Assembly (NCBI RefSeq): GCF_000296815.2 | Contig: NZ_CAIT01000006.1 | Span: forward strand, 166,777 to 230,776 | DNA from: Fibrisoma limi BUZ 3 | GTDB taxonomy: Bacteria > Bacteroidota > Bacteroidia > Cytophagales > Spirosomataceae | Reading direction: 5' to 3' | DNA: 64,000 nt | Shown here: in pieces, positions 1-9,070 of the stretch | Position numbering within the stretch: the stretch's first letter is position 1 | Layout of the letters: every line of letters starts with the position of its first letter | Program-made: the position numbers and the translations under genes | The notes under the pieces: model-generated | What the model was told of the DNA's origin: nothing | Databases searched by the model: none | Seen by the model: only the letters and a program-made list of their open reading frames with translations

Positions 1-2022
1 GGCTTCACGATCAACCTGCTGACCCTTTTCGCCCTGGTGCTGGCGATTGGTATTGTGGTGGACGATGCCATCTTGGTGGTGGAAGCCGTACACACGCGCA
101 TGGAACAGGGCAAGCAGTCGGCTAAGTCGGCTACGTTACGCTCGATGCAGGAGATTTCGGGCGCTATCGTGTCGATCACGCTCATTATGGCGGCTGTGTT
201 CGTGCCGGTTGGCTTCATGAAAGGTCCGGCCGGGGTGTTCTACCAGCAATTCGCCTTTACGCTGGCCATTGCGATCTTCATTTCGGCAGTCAACGCCCTG
301 ACGCTCAGTCCGGCTCTGTGCGCACTGCTCCTGACGAACAAGCACACGGAGGGAGAGCACGAGAACGGTAAAAAGGGCCTGGCCGGTCGGTTCTTTACCG
401 CGTTTAATGCGGGCTTTGCGGCCACAACGAAGCGGTATGTGGGCATTACCCGGCTGTTGATCCGGCATAAATGGGTTGGTCTGAGCGGTCTGGTGCTGGT
501 CATGGTTACTACGTTCTGGCTGATGCGGAAAACCCCGACCGGGTTCATCCCGTCCGAGGACCAGGGGTTCATTGTCTATTCGCTGAAATTACCAGCGGGG
601 GCTTCATTGCAGCGCACGCAGAAAGTCATGAACCGGATGGAACAGATTGTGCGCAGTATGCCCGCCGTTCACAGTCATTACGGGATCAGCGGCTTCAACG
701 TCATTGCCAATTCCATTAGCCCGTCGTATGCCGTTGGCTTTATCAACCTGAAACCCTACGCCGAACGCGGACCGATTCAGAATCTGGATGCGGTGATCGG
801 GACCATTAACGGGGAACTGGCGAAGGTCAGCGAAGGCCACGTGGACGTATTTACCTTCCCGACGGTGCCGGGTTTTGGTAGCGTCGACGGCTTCGAAATG
901 GTGTTGCAGGATCGGACGGCCGGCAAGCTCGACAAGCTAAACAGTACCGCTACTCAATTCCTCACCGAGTTGGGCAAACGTCCAGAAATTGCCGCGGCTT
1001 TCACCACCTTTGACACGGGAACACCGCAGTATTCGCTGGAGATTGACGCCAAGAAAGCCAAGCAGTTGGGCGTATCGACGGGGGAGGTTCTGCAAACGAT
1101 GCAGGTGTATTACGGTAGTACGTTTGCTTCGGACTTCAACCGGTTCGGGAAGTTCTACCGGGTCATTGCCCAGGCCGACAGCCCGTACCGCACCGATCCG
1201 TCGTCGTTGAACGGCATTTACGTCAAGAATTCGACGGGGCAAATGGTGCCGATGGCTACGGTGGCCTCTCTAAAACGCGTGTACGGCCCCGAAGTGGTTA
1301 CGCGCAATAACCTGTTCAATGCCGTCGTCATCAATGGTATACCGAAGCCCGGCTACAGTTCGGGGGATGCGATCCGGGCGGTGGAGGAAGTGGCCGCCAA
1401 ACACCTGCCCAACGGCTACACCTACGAGTGGACCGGCATCACCCGCGAAGAGATTTCGGCCGGTAACCAGTCGGGCCTGATCTTCCTGCTTAGTCTGGTG
1501 TTCATCTACTTCCTGCTGGCGGCTCAGTACGAGAGCTATTTACTGCCCCTGGCCGTGATTCTGTCGGTGCCGACGGGTGTGCTGGGCGTGTTCTGGGCGA
1601 TCAACCTGGCGGGAATTGATAACAACATCTACGTGCAGGTCGGTTTGATCATGCTCATCGGCTTGCTGGCTAAAAACGCCATTCTGATTGTCGAGTACGC
1701 TGTTCAGCGACGCCGGGCAGGTATGGCTCTGATAGCATCAGCACTGGAAGCCGCTCAGTTGCGACTACGGCCGATTCTGATGACGTCCTTTGCCTTCATC
1801 GTGGGACTTATCCCGCTGATGAGCGCTACGGGGTCATCGGCCAAGGGGAACCACTCGATCAGTATCGGTACGGCCGGGGGTATGCTGACGGGCGTAGTGC
1901 TGGGTGTCTTCATCGTCCCGGTGATGTATGTCATCTTCCAGAAGATACAGGAGAGAATCAGCGGACGCAAACAACGGCCTCAACCCGAGTTGGAAGAGGA
2001 ACTGGCCGCTACACATGCATAG
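1..2022 (+). CDS. HAE1-family RND multidrug efflux pump, inner-membrane subunit (5' truncated by window edge)
   Basis: The reading frame is open from base 1, so the start lies outside the window and about 674 residues remain of a family that is usually about 1,050 long. The first residues are the TM4 signature, with the proton-relay pair in IGIVVDDAI. Near the C-terminus, MLIGLLAKNAILIVEYA carries the TM10 lysine. Such trimeric pumps expel drugs or solvents across the inner membrane using proton import. The outer-membrane partner follows directly at 2166; a periplasmic adaptor would be expected upstream of the window. Family assignment is firm; substrate is unknown. Confidence 0.96.
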   Translation, partial: GFTINLLTLFALVLAIGIVVDDAILVVEAVHTRMEQGKQSAKSATLRSMQEISGAIVSITLIMAAVFVPVGFMKGPAGVFYQQFAFTLAIAIFISAVNALTLSPALCALLLTNKHTEGEHENGKKGLAGRFFTAFNAGFAATTKRYVGITRLLIRHKWVGLSGLVLVMVTTFWLMRKTPTGFIPSEDQGFIVYSLKLPAGASLQRTQKVMNRMEQIVRSMPAVHSHYGISGFNVIANSISPSYAVGFINLKPYAERGPIQNLDAVIGTINGELAKVSEGHVDVFTFPTVPGFGSVDGFEMVLQDRTAGKLDKLNSTATQFLTELGKRPEIAAAFTTFDTGTPQYSLEIDAKKAKQLGVSTGEVLQTMQVYYGSTFASDFNRFGKFYRVIAQADSPYRTDPSSLNGIYVKNSTGQMVPMATVASLKRVYGPEVVTRNNLFNAVVINGIPKPGYSSGDAIRAVEEVAAKHLPNGYTYEWTGITREEISAGNQSGLIFLLSLVFIYFLLAAQYESYLLPLAVILSVPTGVLGVFWAINLAGIDNNIYVQVGLIMLIGLLAKNAILIVEYAVQRRRAGMALIASALEAAQLRLRPILMTSFAFIVGLIPLMSATGSSAKGNHSISIGTAGGMLTGVVLGVFIVPVMYVIFQKIQERISGRKQRPQPELEEELAATHA

Positions 2023-2037
2023 AATTAATGAAACACC

Positions 2038-2137
2038 TCACCCCCAAGTCGTGCGCGACCCCGGCCCTGAAGGGGGCTTCTGGACCCGGATGGCTTAGCC
2101 CCCTTCAGGGCCGGGGTCGCGCACGACTTGGGGGTGA
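2038..2137. repeat. Perfect 41-bp inverted repeat between RND pump and outer-membrane channel genes
   Basis: The arms 2038-2078 and 2097-2137 are exact reverse complements over 41 bases, with an 18-base loop. The arms are C/G-rich (CCCCCAAGTCGTGCGCGACC begins at 2041). There is no T-run after the right arm, so it is not a typical intrinsic terminator. It sits inside an expected operon and could attenuate or process the transcript, or be a dispersed palindromic element. Confidence 0.9.
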
Positions 2138-2165
2138 TAATCAAAAGTAATTTGAGAATAATACA

Positions 2166-3593
2166 ATGAAACCTATCCATATTCTTAGGGGCAACCATGT
2201 GATCAGCTTCATGCTCTTGGTACTCCTATTAGCAGGCTGTAAAGTCGGGCAAAACTACCAGCGTCCCGACGTTGCGGTACCTACGCGGTTCCGGTCGGCC
2301 GCTACGACTGATTCGGGGACAGTAGCTCGGGTGCCCTGGCGCGATTTCTTTGGCAACCCTGAATTGCAGCAATTGATCAGCACGTCGCTGGAGGGCAACT
2401 TTGATTTGCAGATCGCGATGAAGCGTATCGAGGAAAGTCGGGCGTACGTCCGTCAGACTCGCTACGCCCTGCTACCGGCGGTCAATGGGCAGATTGCCGC
2501 TTCGACCATCACTCCGTCCAAGAATAGTCTGAATGGGCTAAGTCTGGAAAACTTTCTCGGGGCGAAGCACCTGGAAGACTATTCGGCCAACATCGCCCTG
2601 TCGTGGGAAGCTGATATTTGGGGTAAGATTCGGCGGCAGAACGAAGCGACGCGGGCCACTTACCTGCAAACCGAAGAAGCCGCGAAAGCCGTACGAACCA
2701 ACCTGGTGGCGAACGTTGCCAACGGGTATTTCAACCTGTTGTTGCTCGATGCGCAGTTGGACATAGCCAAGCGAAACCTGGCTCTTAGCGACACGATTGT
2801 GCGGGTCATTCAGCTCCAGAAGGATGGGGGCGAAGTAACCGAACTGGCCGTCGAGCAGGCGCAGGCGCAACGGCAAACGGCGGCATTGCTCCAGACACAG
2901 TTGGAACAGGCCATTGTCATTGAAGAGAACGGCCTGCGGCAGTTGCTGGGCGACATGCCGGGCAGCGTCCCCCGCTCGACGCGCCTGGATGCTTTTCCGG
3001 TGGCCGATACGTTGCTATCGGGCGTCCCGGCGCAACTACTGGCGAACCGCCCCGACGTTCGGGTCAGTGAGTTGGGCTTGGTCGCGGCCAATGCCCGGAT
3101 TGGCGTAGCGCAGGCAAACATGTACCCCGCGCTGGTCATTACAGCCGGTGGCGGATTGAATGCCTTCCGGGCCAGCAACTGGTTTGTGCTGCCGTCTTCG
3201 CTGTTCTACACTGTAGCGGGCGGCCTAACGCAGCCCATCTTCCAGCGTCGGCAGCTGAAAACGCAATTGGAAGTGGCTAAGATTCAGCAGGAACAGGCCG
3301 TTATTCAATTCCGGCAGGCCATTACCAACGGGGTTCGGGACGTATCGGACGCGCTCGTTCAGGTAGAAAAGCTGAAACAGCAGGAACAGGTGGCCGCAGC
3401 CCGCGTGGTTACCCTGAAGGGGGCGATCACCAACGCCAAGCTGTTATTTACAAGTGGTCTGGCTAACTACCTGGAAGTGATTACCGCCCAAAGCAATGTG
3501 TTACAGGCCGAATTGACGCTGGCCGAAGTCAAACAACAGCGCCTGAGAGCCATGGTCAGCGTGTACCGGGCCTTAGGTGGGGGCTGGCAGTGA
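2166..3593 (+). CDS. RND efflux outer-membrane lipoprotein (OprM/NodT, TolC family)
   Basis: The 475-residue protein starts with a lipoprotein signal peptide ending in the lipobox LLAGC, followed by VGQNYQRP, typical of NodT/OprM N-termini. It has the two-fold repeat of long helical segments and strands seen in TolC channels, including ALSWEADIWGKIRRQNEA in the first half and the LLANRPDVRVSELGLVAANARIGVAQA region at mid-length. Full length for the family. It forms the outer-membrane duct for the pump encoded upstream. The 143-base gap holds a long palindrome. Confidence 0.95.
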   Translation: MKPIHILRGNHVISFMLLVLLLAGCKVGQNYQRPDVAVPTRFRSAATTDSGTVARVPWRDFFGNPELQQLISTSLEGNFDLQIAMKRIEESRAYVRQTRYALLPAVNGQIAASTITPSKNSLNGLSLENFLGAKHLEDYSANIALSWEADIWGKIRRQNEATRATYLQTEEAAKAVRTNLVANVANGYFNLLLLDAQLDIAKRNLALSDTIVRVIQLQKDGGEVTELAVEQAQAQRQTAALLQTQLEQAIVIEENGLRQLLGDMPGSVPRSTRLDAFPVADTLLSGVPAQLLANRPDVRVSELGLVAANARIGVAQANMYPALVITAGGGLNAFRASNWFVLPSSLFYTVAGGLTQPIFQRRQLKTQLEVAKIQQEQAVIQFRQAITNGVRDVSDALVQVEKLKQQEQVAAARVVTLKGAITNAKLLFTSGLANYLEVITAQSNVLQAELTLAEVKQQRLRAMVSVYRALGGGWQ

Positions 3594-3620
3594 GTAAGTT
3601 GTTTGGAATGGAAGGTTTCA

Positions 3621-4199
3621 TTAGGCTAAGGACTTGGGCAACCGGTTGGTAAGCCAAAGAATGAGTATGGCTTGGAAAATCAACGCAAAGGGAATGACGG
3701 AAATGTTCTTGAAGAACAGAATCAAAGCCCACTCTGAACTTTGCTCCGAAATCAACTGACGACCCTTCAGGGTGATGTACAGACAGGTTTCGTAGGCAAT
3801 GTGGTTAATCAGTGCATTGAACAGCCACGCAATAAGCAGAAAAGCAACGAAGTTGACCAGCATGGTAAGCCAGTTCTGGCGTAAATTTTTGATCGCCAGG
3901 CGCCAACCTGAACTTCGTCCAGCTTTGTTTCTGACGAGCTGAACAAGTTTGGATAGGCCCGTTCTTACATTTGTCAACCCAAGCGCGTAGAAAAAGAGCA
4001 GGAAGCGGGCGCTTTCAATCACGACCTCCAGCGATGTATGAGCCAGGGGGCTGATTGGCCCGAATGCCCGCAACTGAATAGCCCGCCCAAAGGCTGCAAC
4101 AAGCCCTAAGCCGAAAATGGGCAGGAAATTAACTTTGATAAAGTGGAAAGCGTAGACCGTGCAGCCTAAGAATCGGAATATTTTTGTAGCGGTGTTCAT
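3621..4199 (-). CDS. Uncharacterised integral membrane protein
   Basis: No family recognised. About 192 residues if it starts at MNTATKIFRF (4199); the open frame extends 20 codons further to 4259. Hydrophobic stretches suggest about four membrane segments (near FLPIFGLGLVAAF, ARFLLFFYALGL, MLVNFVAFLLIAWLF and VIPFALIFQAILILWL), separated by basic loops. It converges on the efflux channel gene, with 27 bases between the stops. A DUF-type multipass protein; function not inferable. Confidence 0.7.
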   Translation of the reverse strand: MNTATKIFRFLGCTVYAFHFIKVNFLPIFGLGLVAAFGRAIQLRAFGPISPLAHTSLEVVIESARFLLFFYALGLTNVRTGLSKLVQLVRNKAGRSSGWRLAIKNLRQNWLTMLVNFVAFLLIAWLFNALINHIAYETCLYITLKGRQLISEQSSEWALILFFKNISVIPFALIFQAILILWLTNRLPKSLA

Positions 4200-4558
4200 A
4201 GCGGAGAAGGAAGCTGTTTTGACTAAAGCTAACCTATTGTATAGCAAAGTTCTAGGCAAAGCATACTACGTAAGTGGTATAATCTCTGGATGAATGGATT
4301 TCGGTTCTGAACTGATAAGGGAGTGTGCCGCTGAAGTTAGCCCTAGTGAGCAGACGTTAACGCGAACGAGAAAACGGCCGCTGTCTGTCAAGCGGTTTTG
4401 AGTATAATCGGTAGCTCGGACTAGTTGATAAGAATGCAAGATTTTCAAGATAAATTCATTGTCCATTCACTTCTTTACTGCTCGATATCCCGATCGGTAT
4501 ATGAGGTAGCTCGTAGACTATTTGTTGAGCCGAAACCGGGTCGCTTACTGAGTCGTGT
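4200..4558. other. Intergenic region between divergent genes
   Basis: This 359-base stretch separates the divergent membrane-protein gene (3621-4199) and AraC gene (from 4559). It holds short open frames on the minus strand (for example 4266-4466) without protein-like character. No hairpin or clear promoter was found; promoters for both flanking genes presumably lie here. Confidence 0.5.
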
Positions 4559-5425
4559 ATGAATAAAAAAATGGACCTTGATACGTTTGATGTCTACGCC
4601 TACATCACAACAAATCATACAACCGATGCCGACAAAGGCTACATCCTGGTCGACCACCTGACCTACCACGACGCGGCCATCCGGTTTCCGTTCCGCACTT
4701 TCTTTTATGGTATTGGCCTCACCTACGCATCGGGCAGTTCGTTCGAGGTGGGTAGCCGACAGTATCCAATGCAGGAAGGGGCGTTGATCACCATTGGACC
4801 GGGCATTGTTTCGCAGTGGAAATACGACTCGCCCGACGTACCGGCCGATACAATTCTGTTCCGGCCTGAGTTGTTAACCCCGTTAGTCAATACTTCATTT
4901 TGGGCTTCGCTTCCTTTTTTCCTGCCCGGTGGTAACCACGTCACTGTCTTAGACGACGACAACATTAATAAAGTAAAAGGGCTTTTTCAGGTGTTAAAAC
5001 AGTTTGGCGATGAGCCTGATATCGTGGCCAGTCTTACTTACTCTTTGTTGCTGTTGGTGCGTAAGATTCACGAGGGAAAAGAGGGGAGGCAGAACCTGGC
5101 TTTGTCGGCTGCGGACCAATTGGTGCAGGAGTTTCACCGGCTGGTTGCGCAGGAGTTTCTGGTCAAAAAGGAGGTTGCCTACTATGCGTCCCGGCTGCAT
5201 ATCACTCCTAAATACCTCAGCGAAGTGTTGTTGGCCCAAACCGGCCGATCAGCTAAGACCATCATTGAGGATACGGTTTTTCTGGAAGCTAAAAGCCTGC
5301 TTCGCCAGACCAGTATGAACGTTCAGGAAATCTGCTATTACCTGGGTTACGCCGACACCTCGTACTTCACAAAAGCGTTTCGAAATCGGGTTGGGATGAC
5401 GCCGTTAGCGTATCGGAGGCAGTAA
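4559..5425 (+). CDS. AraC-family transcriptional regulator
   Basis: A 288-residue protein with a cupin-like N-terminal half and a C-terminal double helix-turn-helix. The diagnostic ending is present: VQEICYYLGYADTSYFTKAF followed by GMTPLAYRRQ. The first HTH is around KKEVAYYASRLHITPKYLSEV. It lies just upstream of two epoxide-hydrolase genes on the same strand, but a strong hairpin separates them, so control of those genes is only a possibility. Confidence 0.9.
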   Translation: MNKKMDLDTFDVYAYITTNHTTDADKGYILVDHLTYHDAAIRFPFRTFFYGIGLTYASGSSFEVGSRQYPMQEGALITIGPGIVSQWKYDSPDVPADTILFRPELLTPLVNTSFWASLPFFLPGGNHVTVLDDDNINKVKGLFQVLKQFGDEPDIVASLTYSLLLLVRKIHEGKEGRQNLALSAADQLVQEFHRLVAQEFLVKKEVAYYASRLHITPKYLSEVLLAQTGRSAKTIIEDTVFLEAKSLLRQTSMNVQEICYYLGYADTSYFTKAFRNRVGMTPLAYRRQ

Positions 5426-5428
5426 AGA

Positions 5429-5460
5429 AGACCTATAAGGTTTTGAAACCTTATAGGTCT
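5429..5460. terminator. Hairpin after AraC gene
   Basis: Perfect 15-bp inverted repeat (arms 5429-5443 and 5446-5460) starting 4 bases after the AraC stop codon, with a 2-base centre. No T-run follows, so it may act as an mRNA 3'-end stabiliser or a cruciform rather than a classical terminator. Confidence 0.6.
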
Positions 5461-5565
5461 GGGGACGAAAACTACCATTTTAACCGACATTACGCCAGTT
5501 CTGGCCGCCTGAGGGTTGTGTAATTTGCACTCGATAGCAATTCTTACCCCATACCCTTATCACCT

Positions 5566-6774
5566 GTGCAAAACGTACATCCATTCACCCTCCAAGTCCC
5601 TCAAACCGCCCTCGATGATCTGCACCAACGCCTTGACAACACCCGCTGGCCGCACCAACTTCCCGATGATGACTGGAGCCGGGGTGTTCCGGCCGGTTAC
5701 CTGAAGAAGCTGTCTGCTTATTGGCGGCATTCGTTCGATTGGCGCAAACAGGAAGCCGACCTGAATCGCTTTCCGCAGTTTATTACTCAGATAGACGGGC
5801 AGGATATCCACTTTATTCACGTTCGGTCGACGACCCTTGATGCTCAACCCCTTTTGTTATGCCACGGCTACCCCGGCTCGGTGGTTGATTTTATCAAGGT
5901 CATCGAGCCGTTGACCAATCCGGCAGCCTCAGAACCGGCCTTTCACGTTGTCGCCATTTCGCTACCGGGATTGGGGTTGTCACCCGCTGTGACGGAGGTT
6001 GGCTGGAATCTGATGCGCACGACCCACGCGTTTAGGGCTTTGATGAGTCAGCTTGGTTACGAACGGTATGGCGTGCAGGCGGGTGATGCCGGGGCCGGTA
6101 TTGCCTCGTTGCTGGGCGTTATGTATCCGGATCGCATCATCGGTATTCATCTGAATGGTCCCGAACCTTTTCCCGAACCGACTGCCGAGGAACTCGATAT
6201 CCTGGCCCGCGCCAACGACCTCTCGACGACAGACCAGACCCGACTGGAGCGGATGAATACGTTTACTCGCGAAGGAACCGGCTACCAGGCGATCCAATCC
6301 ACGCGGCCGTATACCATCGGGTACGGTTTGCATGACTCGCCGGTGATGCAGTTAGCCTGGATTGTGGAGAAATATAAAGAATGGACTGATCCTCAAAAAG
6401 TGCTTCCCGAAGACGCCATTGATATTGACCAGATGCTGACGAATGTCAGCCTGTACTGGTTCATGGGCAACGGAGCGGGAGCGGCTAATTTCATCTATGA
6501 AAACATGTATCCGGCCCCTGCTGCTGCTAACCAGGATTGGTCAGCCGGTGACGATGGGAGCAGTTCGTGGACGGCCGCTGAATCGGAGCGGCAGGTGATC
6601 CCGATGGGAGTAGCCGTGTTTGCTGCTGACAACACCATTCGCCGGTTGGTCGACCGGGATGGAAGCATGCCCCACTGGTCTGAGTTTGACAAGGGCGGTC
6701 ACTTTGCTGCGATGGAAGCCCCGAACGAGTACGTGTCGGATGTGCGGGTGTTCTTCGGTCAGCTTAACCATTAG
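5566..6774 (+). CDS. Epoxide hydrolase, EHN-type alpha/beta hydrolase (first of a tandem pair)
   Basis: 402 residues. The N-terminal epoxide-hydrolase N domain (HPFTLQVPQTALDDLHQRL) is followed by an alpha/beta-hydrolase fold with the oxyanion motif HGYPGS (100-105). The nucleophile is probably D174 (QAGDAGAG, family GGDWG) and the catalytic His H379 (GGHFAAMEAP). A cap-domain tyrosine is likely in YTIGYGLHDSP. Such enzymes open epoxides to vicinal diols. The start is GTG at 5566, chosen because it aligns exactly with the ATG start of the paralogue at 6880. Natural substrate unknown. Confidence 0.92.
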   Translation: MQNVHPFTLQVPQTALDDLHQRLDNTRWPHQLPDDDWSRGVPAGYLKKLSAYWRHSFDWRKQEADLNRFPQFITQIDGQDIHFIHVRSTTLDAQPLLLCHGYPGSVVDFIKVIEPLTNPAASEPAFHVVAISLPGLGLSPAVTEVGWNLMRTTHAFRALMSQLGYERYGVQAGDAGAGIASLLGVMYPDRIIGIHLNGPEPFPEPTAEELDILARANDLSTTDQTRLERMNTFTREGTGYQAIQSTRPYTIGYGLHDSPVMQLAWIVEKYKEWTDPQKVLPEDAIDIDQMLTNVSLYWFMGNGAGAANFIYENMYPAPAAANQDWSAGDDGSSSWTAAESERQVIPMGVAVFAADNTIRRLVDRDGSMPHWSEFDKGGHFAAMEAPNEYVSDVRVFFGQLNH

Positions 6775-6879
6775 CGCTACATACCATTAGCGCTTATCTT
6801 CTGCTTCCCAGCGAGTTCCTGCTGACATAGGGCTGTCACAGTCGGCCCGTATCTTTAATCTATAACAATCCCCCAAAGC

Positions 6880-8025
6880 ATGACCCAACTTAATCCGTTT
6901 ACCATCCAGGTTCCCCAGGACGTACTGGACGATCTTCAGCAGCGGTTGACACGTACCCGGTGGACCGACGAACCCCAACATGCGGACTGGAACTACGGCA
7001 CCAATCCTCAGTGCCTGCGTGAGTTGGTGGAGTATTGGCAAAACAACTATGACTGGCGCAAACAGGAAGCGGCCCTGAATGAACTGCCGCAGTTTACAAC
7101 AACCATTGATGGCATCAACATCCATTTCGTCTACGTGAAGGGCAAAGGTGATAATCCCAAACCGTTGATCTTGAATCACGGATGGCCGGATAGCTTCTAT
7201 CGCTTCTACAAAGTCATTCCGATGCTAACCGACCCGGCGAGTTACGGGGGAAACCCGGCGCATTCTTTCGATGTGGTCGTGCCGTCGATTCCGGGTTTCG
7301 GGTTTTCCGATCGCGTCGCGCTCAACGATGATGTGACGGCGAATCTGTGGGCGAAGTTGATGACGGATGTATTGGGGTATGACACGTTCGTCGCGGCCGG
7401 TGGCGATCTTGGCATGGGTATTACGAAATCGTTGGCTAATCAGTACCCAGACCGCGTACAGGCCATTCACCTCACGGACGTGGGCTATCCAACGGGTACC
7501 GAAGACTGGTCGACGATGTCGCACGCTGAGCAGGAATTTGGTCAGTTTATTCAGCAGTGGTGGTATGCCGAAGGGGCTTACAACATGATCCAGTCGACCA
7601 AGCCGCAGACGCTAGGCTACGCGCTGAATGACTCGCCGGTGGGGCTGGCATCGTGGATTGTCGAGAAATTCTACGGTTGGAGCGATACTCAGGGTAATCT
7701 GGAAAACAGCTTCACGAAGGACGAACTGCTGACCAACATCATGATTTACTGGGTCACCCAGACGATCAATACATCCATCCGAACGTACCGGGAGGGGATG
7801 TTGGCTGCTTATTCAACCGAAGGGGGGCTTAAATCGGCTCAGTACGTAGACGTGCCGACCGGCGTAGCCATCTTCCCGGCAGATGCTCCGACTCCCGAAG
7901 ACTGGGCCAAACGGATGGTGAACGTAAAGCGCTTCACGAAAATGCCGAAAGGGGGACACTTTGCCGCTCTGGAAGTACCGGCCTTGTGGGTAAACGACGT
8001 CAGTACGTTCTTTTACGAGGTTTAG
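6880..8025 (+). CDS. Epoxide hydrolase, EHN-type alpha/beta hydrolase (second of a tandem pair)
   Basis: 381 residues, co-linear with the preceding paralogue (NPFTIQVPQDVLDDLQQRL versus HPFTLQVPQTALDDLHQRL). Motifs are HGWPDS (100-105), nucleophile D176 in GGDLGMG, and catalytic H360 in GGHFAALEVP. The two genes clearly arose by duplication, but sequence divergence is large, so substrates may differ. The cap-domain tyrosine region YALNDSP is conserved. Transcription probably ends at the hairpin at 8084-8119. Confidence 0.93.
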   Translation: MTQLNPFTIQVPQDVLDDLQQRLTRTRWTDEPQHADWNYGTNPQCLRELVEYWQNNYDWRKQEAALNELPQFTTTIDGINIHFVYVKGKGDNPKPLILNHGWPDSFYRFYKVIPMLTDPASYGGNPAHSFDVVVPSIPGFGFSDRVALNDDVTANLWAKLMTDVLGYDTFVAAGGDLGMGITKSLANQYPDRVQAIHLTDVGYPTGTEDWSTMSHAEQEFGQFIQQWWYAEGAYNMIQSTKPQTLGYALNDSPVGLASWIVEKFYGWSDTQGNLENSFTKDELLTNIMIYWVTQTINTSIRTYREGMLAAYSTEGGLKSAQYVDVPTGVAIFPADAPTPEDWAKRMVNVKRFTKMPKGGHFAALEVPALWVNDVSTFFYEV

Positions 8026-8083
8026 CCAGGATTGGTCCGTTCCGTTCGCGAAAAGAAGTGGACACATCTGGCGTTTGATGAAG

Positions 8084-8119
8084 GCCCTGCAACATGATTA
8101 ATTCACCATGTTGCAGGGC
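8084..8119. terminator. Bidirectional intrinsic terminator
   Basis: Perfect 13-bp stem (arms 8084-8096 and 8107-8119, GCCCTGCAACATG), 10-base loop, followed by a T-rich tract on the plus strand. It lies between the convergent epoxide-hydrolase and NmrA-like genes. Confidence 0.85.
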
Positions 8120-8128
8120 TTTATTTTA

Positions 8129-8998
8129 TTAATTGGACAACCCCTTACTTATCAACTCGTTAATGTATTCCTTAAGGGTTATGCTGCCGCGTATCGGGGA
8201 GGTTGGTAATTCATACGCTTGATTGCGAACTATCTCGGTCATGGCCGCCATCGACTCGGCCGCTGGCTGCGAAAAACCAACGGATGTTAACGCGGTTATC
8301 CAATGTGCCGGGGGCGTCTCGATGGCCGTTACCGGTTTTTCTAGTACGTTAGCAAACGCATTGGCTACGTCGGTTGACGAATACAGTTCCGGCCCTTCCA
8401 CGTAGTGCAACCCGGTCTGGCTGAGCGGTTCCATCATCAGGTCGGCGGCTACCTGGCCAATATCCAGCGGACTTACCATCGGTAGTTTTAAATCGGTCGG
8501 AAAAAACGTATGGACAACGCCGTCCTGCCGGGCCGTTTGCAGCGCCATGTCCCAGTTGCTCATGAAATAAGCGGCCCGTAAGATGCTGACCGGCACTTGC
8601 ATGTTTTGTAACGCCTGCTCCATCTCGTACAATACGCCCAGGTCGCCGACGCGGTCGCCGGGCTGAGCGCCGTAGGTTGACTGGGCCACCACTTTCTCGA
8701 TACCCGACCCGTCCAATGCCCTCAGGATTGATGTTAGCGTTTTCCGTTCTTCGGCGGCCGTATCGGTAGACGGTGCGGCCGGTGGGTTTAGCAAAAACAG
8801 GCGGTTGCCGGTCTTGAGAACCTCGTGTAACGCCTGGGTATGCAGGACATTCACCACCGCTACGTTGGCTTCCCGTCGTTGCCATTCATCGATTTTGTCT
8901 GGCTTGCTGGTAATAATTGTAACCGACTCCCCGCGTTCAAGGAGCGTCTGGGCTACCACGGAACCCACACGCCCCGTACCTCCTAACAGAATGTGCAT
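8129..8998 (-). CDS. NmrA-like NAD(P)-binding protein
   Basis: 289 residues from the preferred start MHILLGGTGRVGSVVAQTLL (8998); the frame extends 13 codons upstream. The Rossmann glycine motif GGTGRVG sits at the very N-terminus as expected, which decides the start. The atypical SDR/NmrA fold continues with VVAQSTYG and LRAAYFMSNW. Family members include redox-sensing regulators and quinone or isoflavone reductases. The WYL-type regulator upstream on the same strand (9071-9766) may control it. Confidence 0.87.
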   Translation of the reverse strand: MHILLGGTGRVGSVVAQTLLERGESVTIITSKPDKIDEWQRREANVAVVNVLHTQALHEVLKTGNRLFLLNPPAAPSTDTAAEERKTLTSILRALDGSGIEKVVAQSTYGAQPGDRVGDLGVLYEMEQALQNMQVPVSILRAAYFMSNWDMALQTARQDGVVHTFFPTDLKLPMVSPLDIGQVAADLMMEPLSQTGLHYVEGPELYSSTDVANAFANVLEKPVTAIETPPAHWITALTSVGFSQPAAESMAAMTEIVRNQAYELPTSPIRGSITLKEYINELISKGLSN

Positions 8999-9070
8999 AA
9001 CAATTAACAGTTTTGTACTGGGCACAAACGTCGACACGGCGTGCGACAGCCGTATGTCAGGGGTTGGGCG

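Noticed and set aside
4266..4466. 66-residue minus-strand open frame
   Set aside because: Its composition is not protein-like, it has no motif, and it lies in the promoter region between divergent genes.
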